From: Thermincola carboxydiphila
GTDB lineage: Bacteria > Bacillota > Thermincolia > Thermincolales > UBA2595
Reading direction: 5' to 3'
Length of the DNA: 64,000 bases
Assembly: GCA_016841725.1 (NCBI GenBank)
Contig: JAENYP010000013.1
Location: 1-64,000 of the forward strand
Made by a program: the position numbers and the translations under genes. Positions 35,398 to 45,070 of the stretch are shown here, one piece after another; the stretch's first letter is position 1; the number at the start of each line of letters is the position of its first letter. Under the pieces are notes generated by a model. That model worked only from the letters and a program-made list of their open reading frames with translations. It was not told the DNA's origin and ran no database searches.

Positions 35398-36519
35398 TTA
35401 TGCCGTATTTTTAATGCTGCTTCTCACGGCAGGAAATGGCCGGCTTAACAGGGTAATTGACAGCCCTGAAATTGCCATCATGATTCCGGCAAATACCAGA
35501 TTAGCCCCCGGGTCATAAACCGCCAACAGTTCCGTCCAGGGCTTTACCTGCTCAAAAGTCAGGCTGTAACCGCCAAGTTGGACAGTTCCTCCCAGGGGAA
35601 CTACTTCCTGTGCCGAAATCCCATTATTGTTGTCCACCGTAATAAACAGACCGGGGTTGTCCAACTGATATGACCTGTTAACTGAACTTGCAGCACTCCC
35701 GCCAACAGCTATATCAGGGTAAAAGTTCACGGAAACAATATAGGGTAAAGAAGCTATCCGCAGGTTTTTTTCTGAATAAGACCTGATATCATCAGAAAAC
35801 TCTGTGGTCTGCAATGGTACAGTAATAGCTTCCGTTTTCCCCGCACTGCTCCTGGCGCTAATCTTTACCGCATAGCCATAAGCATTGGGGAACATATAAA
35901 GGCCCCGGTAGGAAAACTGCTCCAGCTCAGCTAAATCATAGCCCCTGTCAGGACCAGTCTTGTCAGATATGGCTAGGTATGATAATATCTCTTTTATTCC
36001 CCCTGAATTATTAAATATCATCTCTTGTTTGTCCAGGGTAAAGCTGATAACCGGTTCACCGGTGCGAATGCCAGTATCTGTTTCCAGGCCGCGGGTAGAC
36101 TGCTCCTCAGCAATCAATGCCCGGTACGGTATCTGTTTAGTGTCACCTTCAATCAGTTTAATCGTACAATATGTCCGGTAAGAACCGGTAACCAGGGTCC
36201 CGACAATTATCACTGCCAAGCCGGCATGAAAAAGCACCGAACCCCAACGGCTCAAAACTCTGCCTTTTAATCTAAACTGCCTGATAATCCTGTCTGTTGT
36301 ACATACTGCAAGATTTACCAGCAGGGCAGCCGCTAATGCCTTAAACCACCAATAGCGGTATACATTTCCCGTCTGGGAAAGACCTGAGGGGTCCCATCGC
36401 CCCATCAGTTCAAAGGCGTCCACGGTAACCGCAGCGGAAATCATGAAAATTAACACTACGGCCAGAACCCTGGATTTAGCCAAAGTCCATATTTTTACCA
36501 GATACCGCTTCGCTGCCAT
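35398..36519 (-). CDS. resB: Cytochrome c biogenesis protein ResB/Ccs1
   Basis: 373 residues. Three N-terminal membrane helices (about 15-35, 60-80, 95-118), the third containing the conserved His (FHAGLAVIIVGTLV), then a large extracytoplasmic domain and a final helix near residue 340. This is the standard ResB plan, slightly short. Partner of CcsA in system II cytochrome c maturation. GGGAGGGG site directly before the ATG. Confidence 0.92.
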   Translation of the reverse strand: MAAKRYLVKIWTLAKSRVLAVVLIFMISAAVTVDAFELMGRWDPSGLSQTGNVYRYWWFKALAAALLVNLAVCTTDRIIRQFRLKGRVLSRWGSVLFHAGLAVIIVGTLVTGSYRTYCTIKLIEGDTKQIPYRALIAEEQSTRGLETDTGIRTGEPVISFTLDKQEMIFNNSGGIKEILSYLAISDKTGPDRGYDLAELEQFSYRGLYMFPNAYGYAVKISARSSAGKTEAITVPLQTTEFSDDIRSYSEKNLRIASLPYIVSVNFYPDIAVGGSAASSVNRSYQLDNPGLFITVDNNNGISAQEVVPLGGTVQLGGYSLTFEQVKPWTELLAVYDPGANLVFAGIMMAISGLSITLLSRPFPAVRSSIKNTA

Positions 36520-36554
36520 ATTCCCCTCCCGTCCACTATTTCTGCAGTCGCAAA

Positions 36555-37814
36555 CTATTCCTGACCTGAATCGCCATATACATCTTTCGTAACTTCTGCA
36601 GCCTCTGTACCGCCCTTTTCCTTGTCAGGCCCGCCATCCACGTCTTCTCCAACGGCCTCGATATCGTATTTCGGTGTGTTTTTCGGACCTTTCCTGGCAT
36701 TATTTATTTTGACCCACTTATCAAGGACCAGTTCTTTTTTCAGTTGGGTGGCATTACCCAGATAGTCTACGGGAAACGGATTTTCCAGGGAGACAAATTC
36801 CCTGTGCCTGGACAAAACCTTTTTATCGGAAGGACGGAAACCATATTCAGCAAAGCTGTCCTGAGACTCTGAGTTAAACAGAAAATCAATAAACTCGTCA
36901 ATCAGTGTCTTATAATCATCATCCTTGATTTTTTTCATCTTATACACAGTCAGGTCAGCCATTACCGTATTTGGTGGCACAACCATTTCCACGGAATCAT
37001 TTTTCGCAACTGTTGTAAGGGCCCTACTCTCAAACCAGAGGAGAACATCACCGACTTCATGTTCCAGGAACTGAATTCCGGCTCCGAGTGAAGTACTCGA
37101 ATTATATACAGCATTTTGCTCCACCTCCCGGAGTAATTCCAGGGCAGCCTGCTTATCCCTGCGGCCGGTTTCCACCTCAGAACCCTTGAGCGCTGAACCA
37201 TAAATACCGTATACAGGCCAAAAACCCGCTGCATTTATGGGATTTGGGTGAACAACCATCACCTCCGGTCGCGTCAGATCCTCATAAGTATAAATTCCCT
37301 TGGGGTTTCCCTGGCGCACCAGAAAAACAACAGGGGTACTGTATACCACGCCACGGTTGGCTTCCTTCTGCCACCTGGTGGTTTCATAACCTCTTCTGAC
37401 AGAGTCATGAGCCGAAGTCGAAATAAGTACATGAGCCGGCTCTCCATTAACCATAGTGGCTATTTTATCGAAGTCCAGTGTGGAATAACCGGCCTCAAAC
37501 CTTACCTGCTCTCCTGTTTTCTGATACCAGTATTCTTTAAAAGCAGGTATGATTTCATTAAAGAGTGGTTTGTTGCTGACACAGGTAAAGGCCAGATAAA
37601 TGGTTTTGACACCGCCGCCTTTAGAAGTGGGGTCAACATAGTCCCCGGCAATTGTATTGCCCTCGTCCCCGATGATAATATCCCTCTGTCCAACCCTGTA
37701 CTTCTCTTTTTCGGGAGAGGCTGCCTGGCCCTCATGCTGCCACGCGTAAACCGCCAATGCGGTCAGCAGGGTGGTTACAAGAATCATTCTGATTATCACA
37801 GACCTTTGTTTCAT
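36555..37814 (-). CDS. Exported sulfate-binding-like solute-binding protein
   Basis: 419 residues with an ACAGGAGGTG site. Signal peptide (VTTLLTALAVYAW...AA). Two-lobed type 2 periplasmic binding fold of the Sbp/CysP kind: KTGEQVRFEAGYSTLDFDKIA, AHVLISTSAHD, GVVYSTPVVFLVRQGNPK, HPNPINAAGFWPVYG. The last 60 residues are charged and low-complexity (DVDGGPDKEKGGTEAAEV). No transporter permease or ATPase lies nearby; it opens the resB-ccsA operon and directly follows giant cytochrome 2, so a metal, oxyanion or heme-related ligand is conceivable. Confidence 0.8.
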   Translation of the reverse strand: MKQRSVIIRMILVTTLLTALAVYAWQHEGQAASPEKEKYRVGQRDIIIGDEGNTIAGDYVDPTSKGGGVKTIYLAFTCVSNKPLFNEIIPAFKEYWYQKTGEQVRFEAGYSTLDFDKIATMVNGEPAHVLISTSAHDSVRRGYETTRWQKEANRGVVYSTPVVFLVRQGNPKGIYTYEDLTRPEVMVVHPNPINAAGFWPVYGIYGSALKGSEVETGRRDKQAALELLREVEQNAVYNSSTSLGAGIQFLEHEVGDVLLWFESRALTTVAKNDSVEMVVPPNTVMADLTVYKMKKIKDDDYKTLIDEFIDFLFNSESQDSFAEYGFRPSDKKVLSRHREFVSLENPFPVDYLGNATQLKKELVLDKWVKINNARKGPKNTPKYDIEAVGEDVDGGPDKEKGGTEAAEVTKDVYGDSGQE

Positions 37815-37837
37815 GACTACACCTCCTGTCGGAGTCT

Positions 37838-40800
37838 TTAAAAGGCCCTGACCGGCTGACCAAGGTAGCAGTGGTCACACCCTGAACTATGTGCCGGATA
37901 GGTAGCGCCATGATAATGACAGCTGGCACAGGCCCTGCCAAAATCATCTGCCATCGGCGGAGTACTGTCCCCATGGTCCTCCCGGTGACACCCCAGGCAT
38001 CCCTCATGGAAATTATACAGGGTTCCGGCATGGCAGCTCTGGCAAAAAGCAAGAAACTCGGTATTATTGGCCAAACCGGTGCCGGATATTTTCCCCGGTG
38101 TCTGCCCATTGGGATTATCCTTCAGGTGATAGAGGCTTTCTGAACCGTGCAGGTCGTGGCAATCATAACACTGCAATGTCGTATTCCCCCGGGTATATGG
38201 GTTTTTTATGGTCCCGTTAACACGCCCGATGCCAAAATCCGCCTGGTAAGTCTGATAACCGCCGGTGCCGCCATGGATATCACCGGTATAGGTAGAGCCA
38301 ATGTTCCTGGTTATCGGACCAAGGTCCACACCCTGGGGTGCCGTACCATCGTGGCACTTATTACAGTATGGCTTCATATCAACATTCTTAGGGATACTGA
38401 TACTGGTTTCAGAACCCATTTTCTGGTTAACAACATCATCCCACTTAGAATAAACAAAGTTCCATACTCCTAAGTTAACATTGTAGCCATCAGAGTTTTC
38501 CCCATAGCCCTTCCAGAAAATGTTGAAACTATACAGGTTTGCCGGGTCCTCATTGATAGCAAACCTAAACATCTGGTAATTGTACTCCCCATCATCCTGG
38601 TTAGGGGTCGGATAATAATCAGTGGTGAAATACTCACTATCATCACTTAGGACTGCAGAGAACTCATCAGATGCCGGGCTGCCTGGCATCGACGGCGTAG
38701 GTTCAGCGCTGCTCTGCCACATGCCAAATCCTGCAGAATTCGCATCATACACACTGATTGCAGTACCTTTGTCTGCCTGTAACTTAATATAGTTTGTATT
38801 TAATGAATAATGTCCCTCAGGTGGCTGCTCCAGAAAATCTTCCGGATAATAATTGGGTTGATATGGTATCTCCTGATAAACCGACTCGGCTGTCCTGACA
38901 TCGGGACCGCCAAATAATCTGGCCCATAGCCCTTGCAGGGAATCCAGGATACCGCTCAGGAAACTCTTGATCCTACCAAGGATGCCGGATTTATCCTCAT
39001 TTGAACGGTATTCAGCGATATCATTGGCATCACCATGAATTCGGGTGTTCCATTCTGCCACGTATTCCTGCAGTTCTCTGGGATATTCCCCCAAAGAATC
39101 CGGCCATTTAGACATATCCATATCCCGGAAAGGCATGGGATAAGTTTTGGCATACTGATATTCCTTATAATACTGCCACGGCTTTAAGACAAAAGTCCTG
39201 GTCATTCCCGGTGCGGGAGGCGGCAGAGCCTTAAAGGTTACCGTAAGCTCATCACCTGTATCCATTGCTACCATCTTATCATCTATTTTCTTGACCAGTG
39301 GCAGTACATCTCCATACCGGGTGAACCTGCCTTCATGAACCAGGGTTTTGACTGTCAAATTATCATAATCGTGATATGGCGATGGGAACTTGGTATATTT
39401 CGCCATCCCGCGAAACTGCAGCTGTGCCGTCAGCGGCTCCAGGCTGGTTTTCTTGGCAATGGAATCAGGAGTAGTATCCACACCCACAAAATCAAAGTGC
39501 GGCCTGTACATGCCCCTAAGCCTGACTACATATTTTGTAGTGCCTGCGGGAAATTTCCCTGTCAAATCAATGGCTACCGGTTTGGTGTAACCGGAAAAGT
39601 GCTTAATTTTTTCAGATTTCCAGGTGCCATCAGGCTGCAGAATTTCTAATAACCTCGCGGCTGGTTTAATCCCCTTTTTAATGTTTTCCACCCGCTGCGC
39701 CCGTTCCCGGGCATCGGCATACTCAGTCCAGCCAATGGCTACCAACTTAATGTTCCTGGCGCCACTTAAATCTCCCAGGTCAAAGATAAACTCATTATCA
39801 TCAAGCAGTGTCCCACTGGCGTGCCGGTTGTCAATTCTGCTTACCTCTGCAGTAATATCAACAGGTTTGGATTTTTGACCACCGTTATATGTGGGATTGT
39901 TAATATAGGTAGCTCTTTTAACGGGTTTAACATCTTTGGCATAAGTATGGATAACCGGCGGGTTGTCCTCCCGCTGAAAATCATTTAAAGCTAATCTGGT
40001 ATCCGTGGGATGGTCTACAGCCTGCAGGACCAGGTTGTCTATAAAATCGACTTCGTCCCGTTCTGTTTTGATTTTAATTGTATATAGACCGTCTTTTTCC
40101 TTCAATTTACCCCACGGAATAATCACCGGCAGGTCCGGAATCGGCACCGAATACTGGCCCGGGGCCTTCTCCAGTCCCACATTGGAACTGGCGAGGTCAG
40201 TAATAAACTCAAACCCTTCCCCATCCCAGGTATACAGGACAGGACATGAGCTGGGCGGCCCGTAATGAGTAATTGATTTTACCGTTGACCAGGCAGATTC
40301 AGTTCCCCAGTTATCCCAGGATTTTACCCTGAAATAATAAGTAATCACCGCATCATAATCACATGATTGGGCAATATCCCAGCTGGTGGTACTTATCCAG
40401 CCGGAATTGCCAACCGTATTGGTAAAATTACTGGTGGTGCTCACCTGCATATAATACTCAACTGTATCACCCGGGTCAGGGTCGTAAACCTCACTCCAGA
40501 CGGCACTTAATGTAAAATTAAATTCATCAGGTGCCGAATCAGTGACAGTCGAGATAGTCGGTACTCCGGGAGATCTGCTTGTCATTATGGTGAAATTTTC
40601 GCTGGTAGTTGTGTTACCCCGTAAGTCCTGTGATTTCAGCCGATAAGTATACTCCGTTCCCGCAACCAGTCCGCTCAGGTGAACGCTGTGAGAAGTTCCC
40701 GGAGAGCTGTTGGTCCCCTCAGAATACGCAAAACCATAAACAGCGTAATTGACAGTATCATTATATTCCACCCACCGGGATGTCTTTTCATTGGTCTGCC

Positions 40801-43800
40801 AGATAACATCAAATGCAGTGCCGGTCGAATTAACAATTGAGGGCCCGGAAGTGATTACCGGAGGAGTACTGTCCAGTACCCGGTCATCTGAAAACACATA
40901 GTTTCCTGACGGGTCAACTGCATAAACCCGGTAATGATAGTTGGTATAAAGCTCCAGTCCGGACAGTCCGGCTGTAAAAGAAGTAGCCAGAAAATTCTTG
41001 TTAACCTGGGTCCCATAAGCAGTGGTAGGACCATATTCCATATAACCCGATGTCTTTTCATTAGTGCTCCAGGCAATGCTGGCAGTGGTTTCATTCATAG
41101 CTGATACATAAGGATTTGTGGCAAATGCCGGTTCCTGTCCGTCATGCCTTGCTCTAATCCGCAGGTAGACCTTCCCGGATTCATCCACATATTCAGGTAT
41201 GTTGCTGGTAAGAGAGTAAATGCTGTACCTGTTATCCGGATCTACCAGCCGGTCTGTGGCTGTATTCAAATGTGGTTCATGGCAATTAAAACAATCCAGC
41301 TTGGTTCCCTGAGCCGTTTGTTCCGCAGGGTCAACACTGTGATGTGACAGCGGATTGGAACTGGCGGTGAACTTATCATACAGGTTTACGCCATGGACGG
41401 AATTGTCCGGGTCACTGTGACATCCCAGCCCCCCGCCGAAGCAGGTGCTGCTCTGCCCCATCTGGAGCTGTTTGGGGAAAGGATTTCCGGAGGTATCAGC
41501 TTTACCGTGAGGGGTATGGCAGTTGCCGCAATAGCCCTCAGAAACCCCCGGGTCAACAGCCCGCACTTCCAGTTCCACATAATCGGTATTCAGTGAATAA
41601 TGATTAACCGGATTAGCAGCAAGTCTCTTTGAATTGGAAGGGATGGCAGAACTCTTATCTGTCGGACGGTCAGTTGTAAAACCGCCTGCAAGGTTGTCCA
41701 GTTTGACTGCAACCCAGTCAAATACCCTCGCAGCCTGTAACTTAAACCTTTGCAGGATACCTGGCTGGCCCCGGTCGTAAGTCCGGATTTCTTTGTTATT
41801 TTGAACGGAATTGTCCCCAGCTTTATGGACTCTGGTATTCCACTCTTTAACGTATTCCTTCAGTTCCTGGGGATATTCCCCCAGAGAATCAGGGTACAGT
41901 GACATGTCCATGTCCCTGAAAGGCATAGGCTCAACCTTGGCCTCCGATAATTCCTTATAATATCCCCAGGGCTTTAAGACAAAGGATCTGGTCATCCCGG
42001 CAGCCGGAGGAGGAAGGGCCTTAAACGATACTGTAAGTTCATCACCTGTATCCATGACTACCAGCTTATCATCAATCTGCCGGACCAGGGGTAGAACGTC
42101 ACCATACCTGGTGAAGCTGCCCTCATGAGTCCAGAGGTTGAAGTTCCTGACATCATAATAATCAAAATATGGAGACGGAAATTTTATGTAGGATGCAGGG
42201 GTGGCATAATTAAGTTCAGCACTGTCCAATCTAAGAGGTGTTACCGTTATATCTGCCTGCGGGGTAGTGTCAACCCCGATAAAATCCAGATGGGGCCGGT
42301 ATAATCCCCTGAGCCTGACCACATATTCTTTGGTACCCTCTGCAAATTTTCCGGTAAGATCGATTACAGCGGTCTTAGTGTACCCTGGGATGTGCTTTAT
42401 TTCTTCAGACTTCCAGGTGCCATCAGTCTGCAGTACCTCTACATAATGCTTTGCAGTTGGGCGGTTTTCTACAGCGGTCTGCACCCTTAGCTCCCTGTCT
42501 GCAGCGGTGGCAAACTCGGTCCAGCCAACCACCACAAGCTTGACTTCCTGAGCATCACTCAGGTCCCCAAGTTCGAGAGTAAATTGATTATCATCAAATA
42601 ACTTGCCGACAGCGTGCCTATTGTCAATCCTGCTGACAAGCTCTGTCACATCTATGGGAGCACCGGCGTCACCACCGCTCCAGGTAGGGTTATTGACATA
42701 AGTGGCTTTTTTTACCGGGTTGAGATTTTTACTGAAAGTGTAAACTTTATATGGTTCCGCTCTCCGGACAAAGTCATTGAGGCCGATGCGGGTGTCTACA
42801 GGATGGTCTACTGCTTCCAGGACCAGGTTATCAATAAAATCTACTTCGTGTTGTTCGTTCTTAATTTTAAGGACATAATACCCGTCTTTTTCTTTAAGAA
42901 GGTCATCCGAAATTGTGACTTGTTCATCCGGATAAGGGGTCTTGTATTTTCCCGGGGACATCTCAAGCCCAACATCTGACCCTGCCACAATATCAGTAAC
43001 ATATTCAAATTCCTCGCCATTCCAGGTATATAAAATCGGGCAGGAGTTGACCCAGGTCGTGAAGCTGTCGGTTGACCAGTCTGATACCGAGCCGTAGCTG
43101 TCTTTGGCCCTCACTCTCCAGTACCAGGTATTGGAAGTATTGACCCCCCCCGAATGGGTTACGGTAGTGGACCAGCTGGTGGAACTGAGATTAGGCTCTT
43201 CTGAATAAGAACTGAAATCTGCAGCCTTGCTGATTTGAATGTCATAGGTTAATGGCTGACTGTCCAGGTCAGGTACACTGTTCCATTCGAGAGTCACATT
43301 GAATTCAAAGACACTGTCCTGTTCCAGATCCCCCTCCGGCGTAAGTACCGGAGAACCACACCGGGCATCAAAAGAACTCGTTTCAACTGTCTCATTACCC
43401 AGCCTGTCCACAGTAGTAATCTTATAATAATATGTTTGTCCGGCCACAAGGTCTGACAGCCTCACTGAATGGGAGGTCCTGTACCCGGCAACAGTAAGGT
43501 GTGTCCCATAAGCAGTTGTTGTGCCGTAATCTACTCTGGTTGTGGCCTCCTCATCTGTAGTCCAGACTATATCAGCCCATTTCGATGTCGTATTGAACCG
43601 GGGCCCCCAGCTTGATACCACTGGGCCTGTCCCGTCATGTTTGGCCCGGGCCAGAATATATATATCATTATTTTCATCAAGATATCTGTCGAAGTCTGAT
43701 GTCCTCAGCCATGTAAATGTCCCGGGGGAACCCAGCTGCTGTGATGCCAGGGCCTCCCAGCCGGGTGTATTTTCATTCCAGATAAACAATTCGGTGGGGT

Positions 43801-45070
43801 ATCCTGTCGTGGGTTCACCGTAACCAATCCATTTCCCGCTCAGTTCTCTCAGGTTAATCAAATTTTGATTTACATGAAATTTGAAAACATGGAAATTATA
43901 CTCCTGGTCTAAGGCTGAACCGGTAGTCCAGTAAACACCGTCACTGGAAGCCGCCTTTGACTTGTCACCTGCAGAGGCCGGTGTCCCAGGGCTCGACGGG
44001 GTAGGCTGTTGACCGAGAGGGCCATAGGCCTCCCAGACCTCAGTCCCGCCGGTCTCAGCATTATAGGTGTATACTCCCGGAGGCGGCTCGGCTGAAGCGT
44101 GGGGTGTGTCATTATAGGTATCTATACCCCGGTAGGAATAATCATCCGGACGAACAACTGACTCGTCATCATGACATGTTGTACAAAGCGCATTTCCCTC
44201 AGCTCTTCTATAGTACGAGACACCCGTTTTCCCATGGGGTTCGTGGCAGTTCATGCAGAGTGTGGCCTCATATTCGGTTCCGCTGTATGTAGTCGTGGCC
44301 ACAGTCGAGGAGGTCTTTGAACCATGGTAGGTCGCATTAAACACTGCACTCCCCGAATAGCCGCCGGTGCCAACTGTATGGCAGCCAAAACAAACGGAAT
44401 TATTATTCCCGCTTACCTGGTAGACCACTCCACCAGGACCGGTTATCGTATTCCGTAAAAGCATATCATAAGGCGAACCGTGGGGTTGGTGACAGCGGGC
44501 GCATTTAATCCCGGTCCCCGAGGCAGGCGCTTCCATGTTTATATCATGTGGACTGTAAACAAAATCTGTCAGCATATCACCGCCAGGCAGACTGCTCCCG
44601 CTGCCGTGACAGGCGCCACATACGGAATTCCCAGAGGAATAAGCGGCCTCACCTACCGCCAGCAGCCCGGCAGTCCCTCCGGCTGATTTCTCGTTTGCCA
44701 GGTGGGGGTCATGGCAGCTGGTACATTTCTGGGTGCCTGCAGGTACAGGGTGCAAAGACCCGGTATCTGAGTATACAGATGACCCGATGGTTGCCTCACC
44801 AAACTCCCCTCTGATATTGGGACTTGCATTATGCCCATCATGGCAGGAATAACAGGTCTCTCTCTGGGTTGACCAGGTCATCAGGTACGCGCCGGTCGAG
44901 CCGTGGGTGGAATGGCAATTATGGCACAGCGAATTAATGTCATAATTGCCATGCGGATTTACAGCGGGTTCTGCAGCAGCTCCAAATCCGGCTGTTAAAA
45001 TATAAAACAGCCCGCATGCCATCAGAGAAAATACGGTTATAATAAGTGTCGTTTTTCTCGAAATGCCCAT
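37838..45070 (-). CDS. Giant multiheme c-type cytochrome with FN3 domains (paralog 2)
   Basis: 2410 residues from the ATG at 45070, matching the paralog's start region; an open extension reaches 45121 but has no site. Signal peptide, single AEPA. Heme motifs: eight N-terminal CxxCH (CHNCH, CYSCH, CTSCH, CGACH, CARCH, CFGCH, CMNCH, CTTCH), two plus the CX6CH CFGGGLGCH near residue 1180-1280, and five C-terminal (CNKCH, CYDCH, CQSCH, CLGCH, CASCH from about 2238). The last site of the paralog is here CDHCY, so one heme is lost: 15 CxxCH in total. Two copies of the SCP.LY.W.G module (about 675 and 1607) and FN3-like domains (more of them in the second half than in paralog 1). Same orientation, upstream of the ccs genes; likely a heme-rich extracellular electron conduit. 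Confidence 0.88.
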   Translation of the reverse strand: MGISRKTTLIITVFSLMACGLFYILTAGFGAAAEPAVNPHGNYDINSLCHNCHSTHGSTGAYLMTWSTQRETCYSCHDGHNASPNIRGEFGEATIGSSVYSDTGSLHPVPAGTQKCTSCHDPHLANEKSAGGTAGLLAVGEAAYSSGNSVCGACHGSGSSLPGGDMLTDFVYSPHDINMEAPASGTGIKCARCHQPHGSPYDMLLRNTITGPGGVVYQVSGNNNSVCFGCHTVGTGGYSGSAVFNATYHGSKTSSTVATTTYSGTEYEATLCMNCHEPHGKTGVSYYRRAEGNALCTTCHDDESVVRPDDYSYRGIDTYNDTPHASAEPPPGVYTYNAETGGTEVWEAYGPLGQQPTPSSPGTPASAGDKSKAASSDGVYWTTGSALDQEYNFHVFKFHVNQNLINLRELSGKWIGYGEPTTGYPTELFIWNENTPGWEALASQQLGSPGTFTWLRTSDFDRYLDENNDIYILARAKHDGTGPVVSSWGPRFNTTSKWADIVWTTDEEATTRVDYGTTTAYGTHLTVAGYRTSHSVRLSDLVAGQTYYYKITTVDRLGNETVETSSFDARCGSPVLTPEGDLEQDSVFEFNVTLEWNSVPDLDSQPLTYDIQISKAADFSSYSEEPNLSSTSWSTTVTHSGGVNTSNTWYWRVRAKDSYGSVSDWSTDSFTTWVNSCPILYTWNGEEFEYVTDIVAGSDVGLEMSPGKYKTPYPDEQVTISDDLLKEKDGYYVLKIKNEQHEVDFIDNLVLEAVDHPVDTRIGLNDFVRRAEPYKVYTFSKNLNPVKKATYVNNPTWSGGDAGAPIDVTELVSRIDNRHAVGKLFDDNQFTLELGDLSDAQEVKLVVVGWTEFATAADRELRVQTAVENRPTAKHYVEVLQTDGTWKSEEIKHIPGYTKTAVIDLTGKFAEGTKEYVVRLRGLYRPHLDFIGVDTTPQADITVTPLRLDSAELNYATPASYIKFPSPYFDYYDVRNFNLWTHEGSFTRYGDVLPLVRQIDDKLVVMDTGDELTVSFKALPPPAAGMTRSFVLKPWGYYKELSEAKVEPMPFRDMDMSLYPDSLGEYPQELKEYVKEWNTRVHKAGDNSVQNNKEIRTYDRGQPGILQRFKLQAARVFDWVAVKLDNLAGGFTTDRPTDKSSAIPSNSKRLAANPVNHYSLNTDYVELEVRAVDPGVSEGYCGNCHTPHGKADTSGNPFPKQLQMGQSSTCFGGGLGCHSDPDNSVHGVNLYDKFTASSNPLSHHSVDPAEQTAQGTKLDCFNCHEPHLNTATDRLVDPDNRYSIYSLTSNIPEYVDESGKVYLRIRARHDGQEPAFATNPYVSAMNETTASIAWSTNEKTSGYMEYGPTTAYGTQVNKNFLATSFTAGLSGLELYTNYHYRVYAVDPSGNYVFSDDRVLDSTPPVITSGPSIVNSTGTAFDVIWQTNEKTSRWVEYNDTVNYAVYGFAYSEGTNSSPGTSHSVHLSGLVAGTEYTYRLKSQDLRGNTTTSENFTIMTSRSPGVPTISTVTDSAPDEFNFTLSAVWSEVYDPDPGDTVEYYMQVSTTSNFTNTVGNSGWISTTSWDIAQSCDYDAVITYYFRVKSWDNWGTESAWSTVKSITHYGPPSSCPVLYTWDGEGFEFITDLASSNVGLEKAPGQYSVPIPDLPVIIPWGKLKEKDGLYTIKIKTERDEVDFIDNLVLQAVDHPTDTRLALNDFQREDNPPVIHTYAKDVKPVKRATYINNPTYNGGQKSKPVDITAEVSRIDNRHASGTLLDDNEFIFDLGDLSGARNIKLVAIGWTEYADARERAQRVENIKKGIKPAARLLEILQPDGTWKSEKIKHFSGYTKPVAIDLTGKFPAGTTKYVVRLRGMYRPHFDFVGVDTTPDSIAKKTSLEPLTAQLQFRGMAKYTKFPSPYHDYDNLTVKTLVHEGRFTRYGDVLPLVKKIDDKMVAMDTGDELTVTFKALPPPAPGMTRTFVLKPWQYYKEYQYAKTYPMPFRDMDMSKWPDSLGEYPRELQEYVAEWNTRIHGDANDIAEYRSNEDKSGILGRIKSFLSGILDSLQGLWARLFGGPDVRTAESVYQEIPYQPNYYPEDFLEQPPEGHYSLNTNYIKLQADKGTAISVYDANSAGFGMWQSSAEPTPSMPGSPASDEFSAVLSDDSEYFTTDYYPTPNQDDGEYNYQMFRFAINEDPANLYSFNIFWKGYGENSDGYNVNLGVWNFVYSKWDDVVNQKMGSETSISIPKNVDMKPYCNKCHDGTAPQGVDLGPITRNIGSTYTGDIHGGTGGYQTYQADFGIGRVNGTIKNPYTRGNTTLQCYDCHDLHGSESLYHLKDNPNGQTPGKISGTGLANNTEFLAFCQSCHAGTLYNFHEGCLGCHREDHGDSTPPMADDFGRACASCHYHGATYPAHSSGCDHCYLGQPVRAF

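Noticed and set aside
37248-37841. 197-codon plus-strand open frame
   Set aside because: It is antisense to the binding-protein gene, which has a signal peptide and a good ribosome site. No supported start.
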